Source: Celeribacter persicus
Lineage (GTDB): Bacteria; Pseudomonadota; Alphaproteobacteria; Rhodobacterales; Rhodobacteraceae
Reading direction: 5' to 3'
NCBI RefSeq assembly: GCF_003050785.1
Contig: NZ_QAOH01000009.1
Span: 62,001-126,000, forward strand
DNA: 64,000 nt
Shown here: piece by piece, positions 43,504 to 51,468 of the stretch
How the letters are laid out: each line of letters starts with the position of its first letter
Position numbering within the stretch: position 1 is the stretch's first letter
Program-made: the position numbers and the translations under genes
Notes under the pieces: generated by a model
The model's input: the letters and a program-made list of their open reading frames with translations, nothing else
What the model was told of the DNA's origin: nothing
Databases searched by the model: none

Positions 43504-44517
43504 ATGGGCAATGTCACAGGTAAAGAGGCCACAGGCAAGAAGCGTCTCAAGGTCGTCGTCACGCGGGCCCTGCCGGAACAGGTCGAAGCCCGGATGAAAG
43601 AGCTGTTCGATGTGGAACTCAACCAGGAGGATCGCAAACTCGGTCGGGAGGCTTTGATCGCCGCCATGAGCCGGGCCGATGTGCTCGTGCCCTGTGTCAC
43701 CGACAGGATCGACGGCGAGATGCTGGCGCAGGCCGGGGAGCGTTTGAAGCTCATCGCCAATTACGGTGCGGGGCTCGACCATATCGACGTGGCGGCGGCG
43801 CAGGCGCGCGGCATCATGGTGTCGAACACACCCGATGTGGTGACCGAAGACACGGCCGACATGGTCATGGCGCTGATTCTCTCCGTCACCCGGCGTATTC
43901 CCGAAGGGCTTGCGGTGATGCAGTCTGGAGATTGGCGGGGCTGGGCGCCGACGGCTTTTCTCGGACAGCGACTTGGTGGCAAACGTCTTGGCATTCTCGG
44001 CATGGGTCGGGTCGGTCAGGCGGTGGCGCGGCGTGCGAAGGCTTTTGGCCTTTCGGTGCATTACCACAACCGTCATCGGCTGCGTCCGGAGACGGAAGAA
44101 GCGCTTGAGGCGACCTGGTGGGACAGTCTCGACCAGATGCTGTCGCGCATCGACATTCTCTCGATCAACAGCCCGCATACGCCCGCGACCTATCACTTGA
44201 TAAATGCGCGGCGGTTGAAGCTCATGAAACCCACGGCGGTGATCGTCAACACGTCTCGGGGTGAGGTGATCGACGAAAACGCCCTGACCCGTGGCCTTCG
44301 CGCGGGGGAGATCGGCGGAGCGGGTCTCGATGTGTTCGAGCACGGGCACCAGATCAACCCGCGGTTACGGGCTTTGCCCAATGTTGTGCTTCTGCCGCAT
44401 ATGGGATCGGCGACGGTCGAGGGGCGGATCGAGATGGGGGAACGGGTGATGCTCAACATCTGCAATTTCGGCAACGGTGTGCGCCCGCCGGATATGGTGG
44501 TGCCGGAGATGCTTTGA
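43504..44517 (+). CDS. D-isomer-specific 2-hydroxyacid dehydrogenase (glyoxylate/hydroxypyruvate reductase type)
   Basis: A 337-residue NAD(P)H-dependent cytosolic dehydrogenase. The Rossmann motif is GILGMGRVGQAVARRAKAFG with Arg at the ribose site (YHNRHRL), which suggests NADPH preference. Catalytic Arg, Glu and His lie in IVNTSRGEVIDE, DVFEHGHQINP and LLPHMGSATVEGR. The substrate-side KLIANYGAGLDHIDVAAA is typical of GyaR/GhrB-like enzymes, so glyoxylate or hydroxypyruvate reduction is likely. ATG 43504 has GAGG 8 bases upstream; an ATG at 43468 would add twelve residues. It stands alone. Confidence 0.88.
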   Translation: MGNVTGKEATGKKRLKVVVTRALPEQVEARMKELFDVELNQEDRKLGREALIAAMSRADVLVPCVTDRIDGEMLAQAGERLKLIANYGAGLDHIDVAAAQARGIMVSNTPDVVTEDTADMVMALILSVTRRIPEGLAVMQSGDWRGWAPTAFLGQRLGGKRLGILGMGRVGQAVARRAKAFGLSVHYHNRHRLRPETEEALEATWWDSLDQMLSRIDILSINSPHTPATYHLINARRLKLMKPTAVIVNTSRGEVIDENALTRGLRAGEIGGAGLDVFEHGHQINPRLRALPNVVLLPHMGSATVEGRIEMGERVMLNICNFGNGVRPPDMVVPEML

Positions 44518-44617
44518 GACGAGGTGCGCCATTGGTTTCATCGCTGCGCAACCATTCTCGCGGAAATTGCGTTGGTGTTCTGAATACAGATTCAGAACAA
44601 CCCGCAAGGAGAACATC

Positions 44618-44824
44618 ATGCGCTGGTCCAGTATCGAAGACAAATGGTTCCGTTTCAAATCCAAGGCGAAACAGGAGTGGAGCGCCCTGAGCGAGGAACA
44701 ACTCGACGAAATCGCGGGGGACCGTGATCGTCTCGAATCCGAGATTGTCGCGACTTATGGCAAGACACCGGACGAGGTGCGCTTCGATGTGTCGAGCTGG
44801 AAAGAGCGGGTTGCTGCCGCCTGA
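44618..44824 (+). CDS. CsbD-like small protein (first of a pair)
   Basis: A 68-residue soluble protein, MRWSSIEDKWFRFKSKAKQEW..., ending in DVSSWKERVAAA. It has the CsbD layout (KWxxxKxKxxxxWxxLxxxxLxxxxGxRxxLxxxIxxxYG) although more diverged than its neighbour. AAGGAG lies 5 bases before ATG 44618. CsbD proteins are general-stress proteins of unknown activity. It is followed 68 bases later by a second CsbD gene, probably an old tandem duplication. Confidence 0.78.
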   Translation: MRWSSIEDKWFRFKSKAKQEWSALSEEQLDEIAGDRDRLESEIVATYGKTPDEVRFDVSSWKERVAAA

Positions 44825-44892
44825 CGACTTGTCCCGGAACCTTGGGCGGGGGCGGGGCGTTTCCTTTCCAGACAGAGAAAGGAGGCTCTCAA

Positions 44893-45090
44893 ATGAATTG
44901 GGACCAAGTTCAAGGCAAATGGAAAGAGCTGAAAGGCCGCATTCGTGAGGAATGGGGCGAACTGACCGACGACGATCTCGCGGAGGCCAAGGGCAATCGC
45001 GAACAGCTCGAAGGCAAGATTCAGCAACGCTATGGCAAGAGCAAGGAAGAGGCCCGTGAGGCGGTGAACCGCTTTATCGACAAGCTCTGA
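44893..45090 (+). CDS. CsbD family stress protein
   Basis: A 65-residue soluble, highly charged protein, MNWDQVQGKWKELKGRIREEW..., with the consensus CsbD pattern WGELTDDDLAEAKGNREQLEGKIQQRYGKSKEEA split over motifs. The fold is a three-helix unit, and the family is induced by general stress in Bacillus. A strong AGGAGG ends 7 bases before ATG 44893. It forms a pair with the diverged CsbD-like gene upstream and ends in a strong terminator at 45111-45135. Confidence 0.9.
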   Translation: MNWDQVQGKWKELKGRIREEWGELTDDDLAEAKGNREQLEGKIQQRYGKSKEEAREAVNRFIDKL

Positions 45091-45110
45091 ACCTGTGATG
45101 ATGGCATGGA

Positions 45111-45135
45111 AACGCGCCCCAAGGGGCGCGTTTTT
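45111..45135 (+). terminator. Terminator after the CsbD pair
   Basis: ACGCGCCCC and GGGGCGCGT pair around AA and are followed by five T residues. The convergent pirin gene ends 6 bases beyond and may share it. Confidence 0.88.
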
Positions 45136-45140
45136 GCGTG

Positions 45141-46058
45141 TCAGTGATCGCGCTGGTCGCGAATGAAGGTGCCGTTGTTCAGCTCCTGAAACGCCTGCAT
45201 CAACTCTTCGCGGGTGTTCATCACGATCGGCCCGTGCCAAGCGACAGGCTCCTTGAGCGGTTGCCCGGAAATCAGCAGGAACCGCACGCCTTCGGGCCCA
45301 CTGTTCACCACGATTTCATTGCCCGTGTCGAAATTCACCAAGGTCCGGTTGCCCGACATATCGCGGATGTTGATTTCTTCACCGTTAACCTCTTTCTCAA
45401 CCCGCACACCGTAAGGTTTCGAGGCATCGCGGAAGGATGCGCTGCCGGCAAAGATATAGGCAAATGTGTTCGCATAAGTGTCGACCGGCAGAACCTTGCG
45501 CGTGTTCGGAGGCACGGAGATGTCGAGGTAAAGCGGATCGGCGGCGATCCCGTCGACCGGTCCGCGCTTGCCCCAGAACGTGCCGGTGACGATTTTCACT
45601 TTGGTGCCATCGTCGTCGATGATTTCGGGAATATCGTGCGCCTCAATGTCCTGATAGCGCGGCGCGGTCATTTTCAGCGAGGAGGGCAGATTGGCCCAAA
45701 GCTGAAACCCGTGCATTTTGCCGGAGGCGTTCCCGCGTGGCATTTCCTGATGCATGATGCCGGAGCCTGCGGTCATCCATTGCACCGACCCTGCGCCCAA
45801 GACGCCCTTGTTGCCAAGGCTGTCGCCATGCTCGACCTCGCCGTCGAGCACATAGGTGATCGTCTCAATACCGCGATGCGGATGCCAGGGGAAACCTTTC
45901 TCATAAAACCGGGGATCGTCGTTGCGAAAGTCGTCGAACAACAAAAACGGATCGAACTCGCGCGGCTTGTGGAAACCGAATGCGCGGTAGAGATGCACGC
46001 CCGCACCTTCGAGCGTGTATTGGCCTTCAGAGGTCGCTTTGATGGGGCGGAATGTCAT
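45141..46058 (-). CDS. Pirin family protein
   Basis: A 305-residue bicupin protein. The N-terminal cupin holds the metal-binding motif WHPHRGIETITYVLDGEVEHGDSLGN and WMTAGSGIMHQEMP, with the His and Glu ligands conserved; the C-terminal cupin has LPVDTYANTFAYIFAGSASF and ISGQPLKEPVAWHGPIVMNTREEL. Homologues act as quercetinases or redox-sensing regulators, and the true substrate is unknown. GAGT/GGAGTC upstream precedes ATG 46058. It stands alone, converging on the CsbD pair. Confidence 0.93.
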   Translation of the reverse strand: MTFRPIKATSEGQYTLEGAGVHLYRAFGFHKPREFDPFLLFDDFRNDDPRFYEKGFPWHPHRGIETITYVLDGEVEHGDSLGNKGVLGAGSVQWMTAGSGIMHQEMPRGNASGKMHGFQLWANLPSSLKMTAPRYQDIEAHDIPEIIDDDGTKVKIVTGTFWGKRGPVDGIAADPLYLDISVPPNTRKVLPVDTYANTFAYIFAGSASFRDASKPYGVRVEKEVNGEEINIRDMSGNRTLVNFDTGNEIVVNSGPEGVRFLLISGQPLKEPVAWHGPIVMNTREELMQAFQELNNGTFIRDQRDH

Positions 46059-46162
46059 GGTGAGACTCCTGTGTCTGCTGTTGTCTCATCATGTGGGGAT
46101 TTGTTTTGGTGCGTAAATAGATTTGCTTGAACTCGCTTTGTGCATGGCTGCACACATGGGGA

Positions 46163-46188
46163 TGAGTATTTTTCAGCACAAAGGAAAC
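46163..46188 (+). repeat. Recurring downstream element, copy 4
   Basis: TGAGTATTT, a 4-base TTCA spacer plus G, then CACAAAGGAAAC. Unlike the other copies it lies in the pirin-panB intergenic gap and not directly after a recognisable stop codon on its own strand. Confidence 0.65.
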
Positions 46189-46252
46189 AGGCGTTAGGCG
46201 TGCGTTAAGATTAACATGGCATCATTCTGAAACGGTACAGGCTGGAGAGCCG

Positions 46253-46363
46253 ATGACCGTGCACGAAGGAGACGCCCTGACCCGTGGGCCGAAATCCCTT
46301 CCGGAGACGCCACAGCGCCACGTACCGGCGGTCAGGGCGCATTTCGTTTCCTTTGTGCTATAA
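46253..46363 (+). ncRNA. Structured intergenic RNA or 36-aa small ORF
   Basis: In the 339-bp pirin-panB gap, CGCCCTGACC (46273-46282) pairs with GGTCAGGGCG (46330-46339), enclosing CGTGG (46283-46287) with CCACG (46318-46322). GGAGACGCC is repeated at 46268 and 46303. A frame with GGAG 5 bases before ATG 46253 encodes MTVHEGDALTRG... of 36 residues ending at 46363. Either a small RNA ending in TTTCGTTTCC or a small protein gene is possible. No family is recognised. The rest of the gap, 46059-46252, is AT-rich and holds copy 4 of the repeat and TTAAGATTAAC at 46204. Confidence 0.4.
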
Positions 46364-46370
46364 ATACTCA
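46346..46370 (-). repeat. Recurring downstream element, copy 5
   Basis: On the minus strand TGAGTATTT, ATAG, then CACAAAGGAAAC lies 28 bases past the panB stop, just after its terminator hairpin, in the sense direction. Confidence 0.7.
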
Positions 46371-46371
46371 A

Positions 46372-46394
46372 AGGAAAGCGCCCCTAAGGGCGCT
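46372..46394 (-). terminator. Terminator hairpin after panB
   Basis: AGCGCCC and GGGCGCT form a 7-bp stem with a 4-base loop directly after the panB stop; on the minus strand it is followed by TTTCCTTTG, a weak U-run. Confidence 0.7.
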
Positions 46395-46397
46395 GTC

Positions 46398-47222
46398 TCA
46401 TTTCTTGTTCGAACCGTAGACATTATCCGGCGTCGGGAAGGCGCGGGATTTGACGTCTTCGGCATAAGAGGCGATGGCGTCCTCGATGGCTGCGCCGACG
46501 GCCCCGAATTTCTTGACGAATTTCGGCACCCAGTCGTTCAGGCCCAGCATATCTTCCATCACGAGGATTTGCCCGTCACAGGTTTTCGAGGCGCCGATGC
46601 CGATGGTGGGCACGTCGATGGCCTTGGTGATCTTGTCGGCAAGCGGTTCAACCACCCCCTCGACCACCACGGCAAAAGCGCCGGCTTCCGCTACGGCAAC
46701 AGCATCGTCGATGTGGAACTGCCAAGTGTCTTCGTCACGGCCCTGGGTCTTGAACCCGCCCATGATATTGGTCGATTGCGGTGTGAGGCCGATGTGCGCC
46801 ATCACCGGAATACCGCGCTCAGACAGGAACTTGATAGTCTCCGCCATGCGCGCGCCGCCTTCGAGTTTGACAGCCTGACACTGGGTTTCCTTCATGATCT
46901 TCGCGGCATTGCGGAAGGCCTGCGAGGGGCTTTCCTCATAGGAGCCGAAGGGCATGTCTACTACGACAAGCGCGCGTTTGGTACCGCGCACCACGGCCTT
47001 GCCATGCATGATCATCAGTTCCAGAGATACGCCCACGGTGCTTTCCATGCCGTGCATCACCATGCCGAGGCTGTCGCCCACCAGTAGGAAATCACAGTAT
47101 TTTTCCGCAATCGCGGCAGTGTGGGCGTGATAGGCGGTCAAAGAGACGATGGGATCACCACCCTTGCGCGCACGGATTTGTGGCACGGTCATGCGGCGGA
47201 TGGTTTCGGTTTGGCTGGACAT
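46398..47222 (-). CDS. panB: 3-methyl-2-oxobutanoate hydroxymethyltransferase
   Basis: PanB adds a hydroxymethyl group from methylene-THF to ketoisovalerate, giving ketopantoate for pantothenate synthesis. The 274-residue TIM-barrel enzyme shows [33 protein letters not shown] with the metal-binding Asp, [27 protein letters not shown], the [11 protein letters not shown] block and the catalytic Glu in [17 protein letters not shown]. It follows panC by 37 bases on the same strand and ends in a hairpin plus a copy of the recurring element. Confidence 0.96.
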   Translation of the reverse strand: MSSQTETIRRMTVPQIRARKGGDPIVSLTAYHAHTAAIAEKYCDFLLVGDSLGMVMHGMESTVGVSLELMIMHGKAVVRGTKRALVVVDMPFGSYEESPSQAFRNAAKIMKETQCQAVKLEGGARMAETIKFLSERGIPVMAHIGLTPQSTNIMGGFKTQGRDEDTWQFHIDDAVAVAEAGAFAVVVEGVVEPLADKITKAIDVPTIGIGASKTCDGQILVMEDMLGLNDWVPKFVKKFGAVGAAIEDAIASYAEDVKSRAFPTPDNVYGSNKK

Positions 47223-47259
47223 GACGTTTCCTCCTCAGGCGGGGTTCGCGACCCTCTCC

Positions 47260-48108
47260 TTACATGGGGTCTGCGACCCGTTGGTCGATCAGTAGCACAT
47301 TGCCGAAACGCGCCGCCAGCAGGATCACCACGGGGCGGGTGATCGGGCCGGGCACTTCGGCAAGGGTTTCGGCGTCGCGCACATCGACGCTCTCAAGCTT
47401 GGCGCGCGGTTCGCGGGCGATGAACTCGCGGATTTCCTCTTCGAGACCGGGGCCGGTGCGCCCGTCGGAGACCTCGTAATCGGCAAAGGCCAATGCCTTG
47501 TTCAGCACCAGCGCGGCCTGCCGGTCTTCGGGCGTGAGCCGCACGTTGCGCGACGACATGGCGAGCCCGTCGACCTCGCGCACGGTCGGCACGCCGGTGA
47601 TCTCGATGGGCATATCCAGATCGCGCACCATGGTCTTGATGACCTGAAGTTGTTGGTAATCTTTTTCTCCGAAAAATGCCTTGTCCGCGCCGGTGATATT
47701 GAAAAGCTTGGTCACAACGGTGCAGACGCCCTTGAAATGACCCGGACGCAAAGCCCCCATGAGCACCTTGTCGAGCTCTTCGGTGAGGACTGTGGTCTGT
47801 TTCAGAGGATGGTACATTTCTTCGACGGAGGGGCAGAACACGGCATCGACGTCTTCGGCCTCCAGCATCGCGAAATCGTGGGTCTCATCGCGCGGATAGG
47901 CGTCGAGATCGGCGGCCTCGCCGAATTGGGTCGGGTTGACGAAGATCGACACCACGACGCGGTCGGCATTGGCCTTGGCGGTGCGTACCAGTGTCATGTG
48001 ACCTTCGTGCAGGTAGCCCATGGTCGGCACCAGAGCGACCGTCTCGCCCGTTGCCTGAAAGGCTTTGACCGTCTCGCGGATGTCCTGTTTTGTCCGGCAG
48101 ATTTTCAA
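47260..48108 (-). CDS. panC: Pantothenate synthetase
   Basis: PanC condenses pantoate with beta-alanine using ATP. The 282-residue enzyme contains the nucleotidyl-transferase motif VPTMGYLHEGHMTLVRTA (HIGH-like), VVVSIFVNPTQFG, FFGEKDYQQLQVIK, and LAMSSRN with the KMSKS-like loop. The start is TTG 48108, with GGAGGG 6 bases upstream, giving a standard length; an ATG 24 bases further upstream has no ribosome site. It is the first gene of a panC-panB operon. coaBC, for the later CoA steps, is elsewhere in the window. Confidence 0.95.
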   Translation of the reverse strand: MKICRTKQDIRETVKAFQATGETVALVPTMGYLHEGHMTLVRTAKANADRVVVSIFVNPTQFGEAADLDAYPRDETHDFAMLEAEDVDAVFCPSVEEMYHPLKQTTVLTEELDKVLMGALRPGHFKGVCTVVTKLFNITGADKAFFGEKDYQQLQVIKTMVRDLDMPIEITGVPTVREVDGLAMSSRNVRLTPEDRQAALVLNKALAFADYEVSDGRTGPGLEEEIREFIAREPRAKLESVDVRDAETLAEVPGPITRPVVILLAARFGNVLLIDQRVADPM

Positions 48109-48291
48109 TGTCAGCCCTCCCGAAGCCTGCATTCGGGCGGAGACTACAAATTGCGCAGAGCGGCGTCCAGCGCATCCGTCCTGTGCGGCTTTAACCCTTT
48201 TTCCACCGAATATCCGCAAGCTTACCGCATTTCTGACAGGTTTCGTTGCGATTTTGGCAACGGTAATAAGTCATTGGGCGGGATTGTAACC

Positions 48292-48786
48292 ATGGGAATA
48301 TTTGGAAAAATACTCATTACCTTAAGCTGTGCGGTCGGAATCGTGATGTCTTTGCTGGCCTATCTGCATTATTCGCATATGCAGGCTGAGACGAGGGAGG
48401 CCGTGGCGCAGAATGTGGTGATCAGCGACAGCTATGTGCGTCGCAAGGCGCAGGAGGACGAGTTGCCGACCCTGTCGACGATGCGTGTCGCAGCACCGAA
48501 AAACGGGTCGGAAGCACGCAGTTTCGAGATTGAGCATGTCGATGAGACGGCCGGGACCGGTCAGATCGTGTGGGACGATGGCACGGGCGAGATGGCGGAG
48601 TACAGCGCGGAGCCGGAGGTTCCCGAGGTTCCGGGGCCGCCGGAAGATGCCGGGATCGGGGAGCTTGCCATGTACTATTTCGAACGGCTCAGTGCCTGGT
48701 TGTTTGGGGAACGCGAAGAAACGATCGAAATGGATTGCAAGACCAAGCGCGACGGCGGCAAGGTCTGTTCGGTCACACGCGGCTGA
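48292..48786 (+). CDS. Hypothetical protein with an N-terminal membrane anchor
   Basis: A 164-residue protein with one N-terminal helix (ILITLSCAVGIVMSLLAYLHY) and an exposed acidic domain rich in Glu, Pro and Gly (EPEVPEVPGPPEDAG), ending in MDCKTKRDGGKVCSVTRG with a possible Cys pair. The topology suggests an inner-membrane-anchored periplasmic domain. I recognise no family. It is divergent from panC (183-bp gap) and followed by GAGTATT at 48798 and a terminator. The function is unknown. Confidence 0.72.
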   Translation: MGIFGKILITLSCAVGIVMSLLAYLHYSHMQAETREAVAQNVVISDSYVRRKAQEDELPTLSTMRVAAPKNGSEARSFEIEHVDETAGTGQIVWDDGTGEMAEYSAEPEVPEVPGPPEDAGIGELAMYYFERLSAWLFGEREETIEMDCKTKRDGGKVCSVTRG

Positions 48787-48805
48787 GCATCCTGAACGAG
48801 TATTG

Positions 48806-48838
48806 AAAAAGGCGCGGAGGAAATCCTCTCGCGCCTTT
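48806..48838. terminator. Terminator between the anchored hypothetical and the CMD-family gene
   Basis: AAAGGCGCG and CGCGCCTTT form a long stem with an inner AGGA/TCCT helix. It is placed between convergent genes and preceded by GAGTATTGAAAAA, a partial match to the recurring element. Confidence 0.85.
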
Positions 48839-48864
48839 CGTCTCTACCGCTCGTCAGACCTGTC

Positions 48865-49218
48865 TCAGCTTGCGGGAAGCCCGACCTCTGCCAATTCGTC
48901 CCAACATTCCAGTGCCTTGGCGGCATACATCAGGACCGGGCCGCCGCCCATCTGGACGTTCATGGCGAGCATTTCCGTGAGCTCTTCACGCGTGCCGCCG
49001 TATTTCATCAGGGCTTCGACGTGAAAGCCGACACAGGGTTCGCAGCGCACGGCAACCGCGATGGCCGTGGCCAGCAATTCCTTGGTCTTGTGATCCAGCG
49101 CATCACCTTCGAGTGCGGCTTTTGACAGAGCCCCAAAGCCCGCGGGGATATTCTTGTTGGCCTTGTTCAGGGCCCGCAACGCATTGCGCATGCTTTCGTT
49201 CTTTTCAACCCAGGACAT
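48865..49218 (-). CDS. Carboxymuconolactone decarboxylase/AhpD-family protein
   Basis: A 117-residue soluble protein with the CMD/AhpD helical fold. It has the redox pair CEPC in AVAVRCEPCVGFHVEALMKYGGTREELTEM, the AhpD-type CxxC-x3-H arrangement, so a peroxide or thiol-redox function is more likely than ring-cleavage decarboxylation. AAGGAG lies 7 bases before ATG 49218. An FNR-like box at 49282-49295 lies 64 bases upstream, suggesting oxygen-regulated expression. It is a single gene downstream of the purine cluster on the same strand. Confidence 0.88.
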   Translation of the reverse strand: MSWVEKNESMRNALRALNKANKNIPAGFGALSKAALEGDALDHKTKELLATAIAVAVRCEPCVGFHVEALMKYGGTREELTEMLAMNVQMGGGPVLMYAAKALECWDELAEVGLPAS

Positions 49219-49281
49219 GGGGGTCTCCTTGTTCGCGTGTCGTTGATTGGCAGTCTTTTGCATATGCAGCATGGCGCGACT

Positions 49282-49295
49282 TTGATCCCGGTCAA
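49282..49295. promoter_or_regulatory. FNR/FnrL-type box upstream of the CMD-family gene
   Basis: TTGATCCCGGTCAA matches the FNR/FixK consensus TTGAT-N4-ATCAA with one mismatch. It is centred about 70 bp before the start codon of the CMD-family gene, which suits an activator near -41. The consensus is established; binding is inferred. Confidence 0.6.
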
Positions 49296-49350
49296 ACGTA
49301 TTCTGGTGCGACCTTTGCCAGAGGCCGCGTGACGTTGCGCGGATATGACA

Positions 49351-49377
49351 AAAGGCCCGCGCAGGATGCACGGGCCT
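49351..49377 (-). terminator. Terminator of the xdh-BMP operon
   Basis: AGGCCCG and CGGGCCT form a 7-bp stem; on the minus strand TTTTGT follows. It lies 43 bases after the binding-protein stop and upstream of the FNR-like box. Confidence 0.75.
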
Positions 49378-49419
49378 CGTTTGTGGCCGGACGTCTGTCA
49401 GACCCTGTTTGGTTCCCGA

Positions 49420-50502
49420 TTACTGCGGGATTTCGCCGGTCAGACCTTCGATATAGAAGTTCATCCCTGCGAGCGTACCGTCGTCGGCCACTTCGCCCTC
49501 GGCCAGCCAGACGGAGCCATCCTGTTTGTTGATCGGGCCAGTGAACGGGTGGTATTCGCCGGAGGAGATCGACGCAGTGAGTGCTTCGGCTCCCGCTTTC
49601 ACGTCCGCCGGTACGGCGGAGGAAATCTCGCCGATACCGACCATGCCAGCACCAATGCCGTCCCAAGTGTTATCAGACTCCCAGGTGCCGTCGATCACGG
49701 CCTGAACGCGCTCGATGTAATAAGGCGCCCATTCGTCGATGATGGACGAGATGCGCGGCATCGGGCCGAACTCGGCCATGTCGGCCGCCTGACCGAAAGT
49801 GTAGACGTTGCCCGCCTTCTGCGCGGTGATCTGTGGTGCAGTCGAGTCGGTGTGCTGAAGCACGACATCAATGCCCTGGTCGATCATGGCTTGTGCCGCG
49901 TCGGCCTCTTTCGCCGGGTCGAACCAGGTGTTCAGCCAGACAACGGACATTTCCACATCCGGGTTCTCTTTCTTGGCGTGCAGGAAAGACGAGTTGATGC
50001 CGCGGATCACTTCCGGGATCGGGAAGGAGCCGATGTAGCCGATCTTGTTCGACTTGGTCATATGACCGGCGAGGTAGCCCTCGACCGCGCGACCTTCATA
50101 GAAGCGGGCGGAGTAAACACCGACGTTCGGCGCAGTTTTATAGCCGGTGGCGTGTTCGAATTTCACATCCGGGAATTTGGCGGCGACGTTGATTGTCTGA
50201 TCCATATAGCCAAAGGAGGTGGTGAAGATGATGTCGGCGCCCGACAGGGCCATCTGGGTCATCACGCGTTCGGCGTCGGGACCTTCAGGCACGCTTTCCT
50301 GTTCGACGATCTCAACGGCATCGCCGAAATGCTCGGCCATGACCATGGCGGCCTCATGGTGGTGCTGGGACCAGCCGCCGTCGTTTTTCGGACCGACATA
50401 GATGAAGCCGACTTTCACCGGATCGGCGGCAAAGGACGGGAAAGCCGCCCCCAGAGCCAAAGCGGAGGCCGCGGCAGCGGTCAGCAGAGTTCTACGTTTC
50501 AT
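49420..50502 (-). CDS. BMP family ABC transporter substrate-binding protein (purine cluster)
   Basis: A 360-residue periplasmic binding protein of the BMP family, second in the window and clearly distinct in sequence. The N-terminus MKRRTLLTAAAASALALGAAFPSFA-AD is a Tat/Sec-like signal. The mature part has VGFIYVGPKNDGGWSQHHHEAA, IIFTTSFGYMDQTINVAAKFPDVKF, GYIGSFPIPEVIRGINSS and VVLQHTDSTAPQI. It is the last gene of the xdhA-xdhB-xdhC-ATPase-permease-permease operon, 39 bases after the last permease. Linkage to xanthine dehydrogenase makes a free purine (hypoxanthine, xanthine or guanine) the likely ligand. Confidence 0.9.
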   Translation of the reverse strand: MKRRTLLTAAAASALALGAAFPSFAADPVKVGFIYVGPKNDGGWSQHHHEAAMVMAEHFGDAVEIVEQESVPEGPDAERVMTQMALSGADIIFTTSFGYMDQTINVAAKFPDVKFEHATGYKTAPNVGVYSARFYEGRAVEGYLAGHMTKSNKIGYIGSFPIPEVIRGINSSFLHAKKENPDVEMSVVWLNTWFDPAKEADAAQAMIDQGIDVVLQHTDSTAPQITAQKAGNVYTFGQAADMAEFGPMPRISSIIDEWAPYYIERVQAVIDGTWESDNTWDGIGAGMVGIGEISSAVPADVKAGAEALTASISSGEYHPFTGPINKQDGSVWLAEGEVADDGTLAGMNFYIEGLTGEIPQ

Positions 50503-50541
50503 TGGAATAGTCTCCCCTGTTGGAATATATCCCCGTGAGGT

Positions 50542-51468
50542 TCACGAGGTGTGGAAAATTCGCCCGAGCATCGCAGGGGCACTGGTGGCACCATGACGTC
50601 GGGCGGAAATGACGACAAGAACCAGAATGGTCGCAAGGAAAGGCGACATGGACAAAAGCTCCACCGGAACTTTCGCACCCGCCGCCTGAAGGTTGAGTTG
50701 CAATACGGTGATACCACCGAACAGATAGGCGCCGATCAGCACCCGCCCCGCCCGCCAACTCGCGAAGACCACGATAGCAAGTGCGATCCAGCCAATGCCC
50801 GCCGTAATGCCATCGGTCCATTGCGGCACACGCACGAGGCTGATGTAGGCCCCACCAAGACCGGCCATGGCGCCGCCAAAGCCGATGGCGGCAAAGCGCA
50901 CGGCCTTGACCTTGTAACCAAGTGCATGGGCGGCGGTGTGGTTTTCACCGACTGCGCGCAGGATGAGACCGGCACGGGTGAATTTCAGGAAGGCCCAGAT
51001 CACGACCACCATGATCAGCGAGAGATAGACGATGGCGTCATGTTGGAAAATCACCGGTCCGATCACCGGAATGTTTTCCAGCACCGGGATGTTCATGTCC
51101 GGCATGCGCGGGGGTGACATGCCCTGATAATTCTGGCCGAGAAGGGAGGCGAGGCCGGTGCCCAGAAGCGTCAGCGCGAGACCGGCGGGGACCTGCGTCG
51201 TGAGAAAGATCTGGGTCAGGAGGCCAAACAGCATCGACAGGGCCGCACCGCCCGCGGCGGCGGCGACAAAGCCCATGGTGGGCGACTGTGTCTCGATTGC
51301 GGCGATGAAACCACAGACCGCGCCGAAGATCATCATACCCTCGACACCGAGGTTCAGAACGCCGGATTTCTCCGTCACCATCTCGCCCAGAGCGGCCAAA
51401 AGGATGGGGGTCGAGGCCACCATGAGCGAAGCCAGAAGGACGACGGGGTTGATCGAACCGAAATCCAT
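50542..51468 (-). CDS. ABC transporter permease, purine-type (second subunit)
   Basis: A 308-residue inner-membrane permease of the BPD_transp_2 class with about eight helices. Typical blocks are GEMVTEKSGVLNLGVEGMMIFGAV, TLLGTGLASLLGQNYQG, RAVGENHTAAHALGYKVKAVRFAAIGFGGAMAGLGGAY. ATG 51468 shares one base with the stop of the preceding permease (TGATG); a longer open frame upstream is only a shadow of that gene. It pairs with the 361-residue permease and ends 39 bases before the binding-protein start. Confidence 0.9.
   Translation of the reverse strand: MDFGSINPVVLLASLMVASTPILLAALGEMVTEKSGVLNLGVEGMMIFGAVCGFIAAIETQSPTMGFVAAAAGGAALSMLFGLLTQIFLTTQVPAGLALTLLGTGLASLLGQNYQGMSPPRMPDMNIPVLENIPVIGPVIFQHDAIVYLSLIMVVVIWAFLKFTRAGLILRAVGENHTAAHALGYKVKAVRFAAIGFGGAMAGLGGAYISLVRVPQWTDGITAGIGWIALAIVVFASWRAGRVLIGAYLFGGITVLQLNLQAAGAKVPVELLSMSPFLATILVLVVISARRHGATSAPAMLGRIFHTS

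Noticed and set aside
48865-49218. True 4-carboxymuconolactone decarboxylase of the protocatechuate pathway
   Set aside because: The CxxC-x3-H redox pair and the absence of pca genes nearby point to an AhpD-like protein instead.
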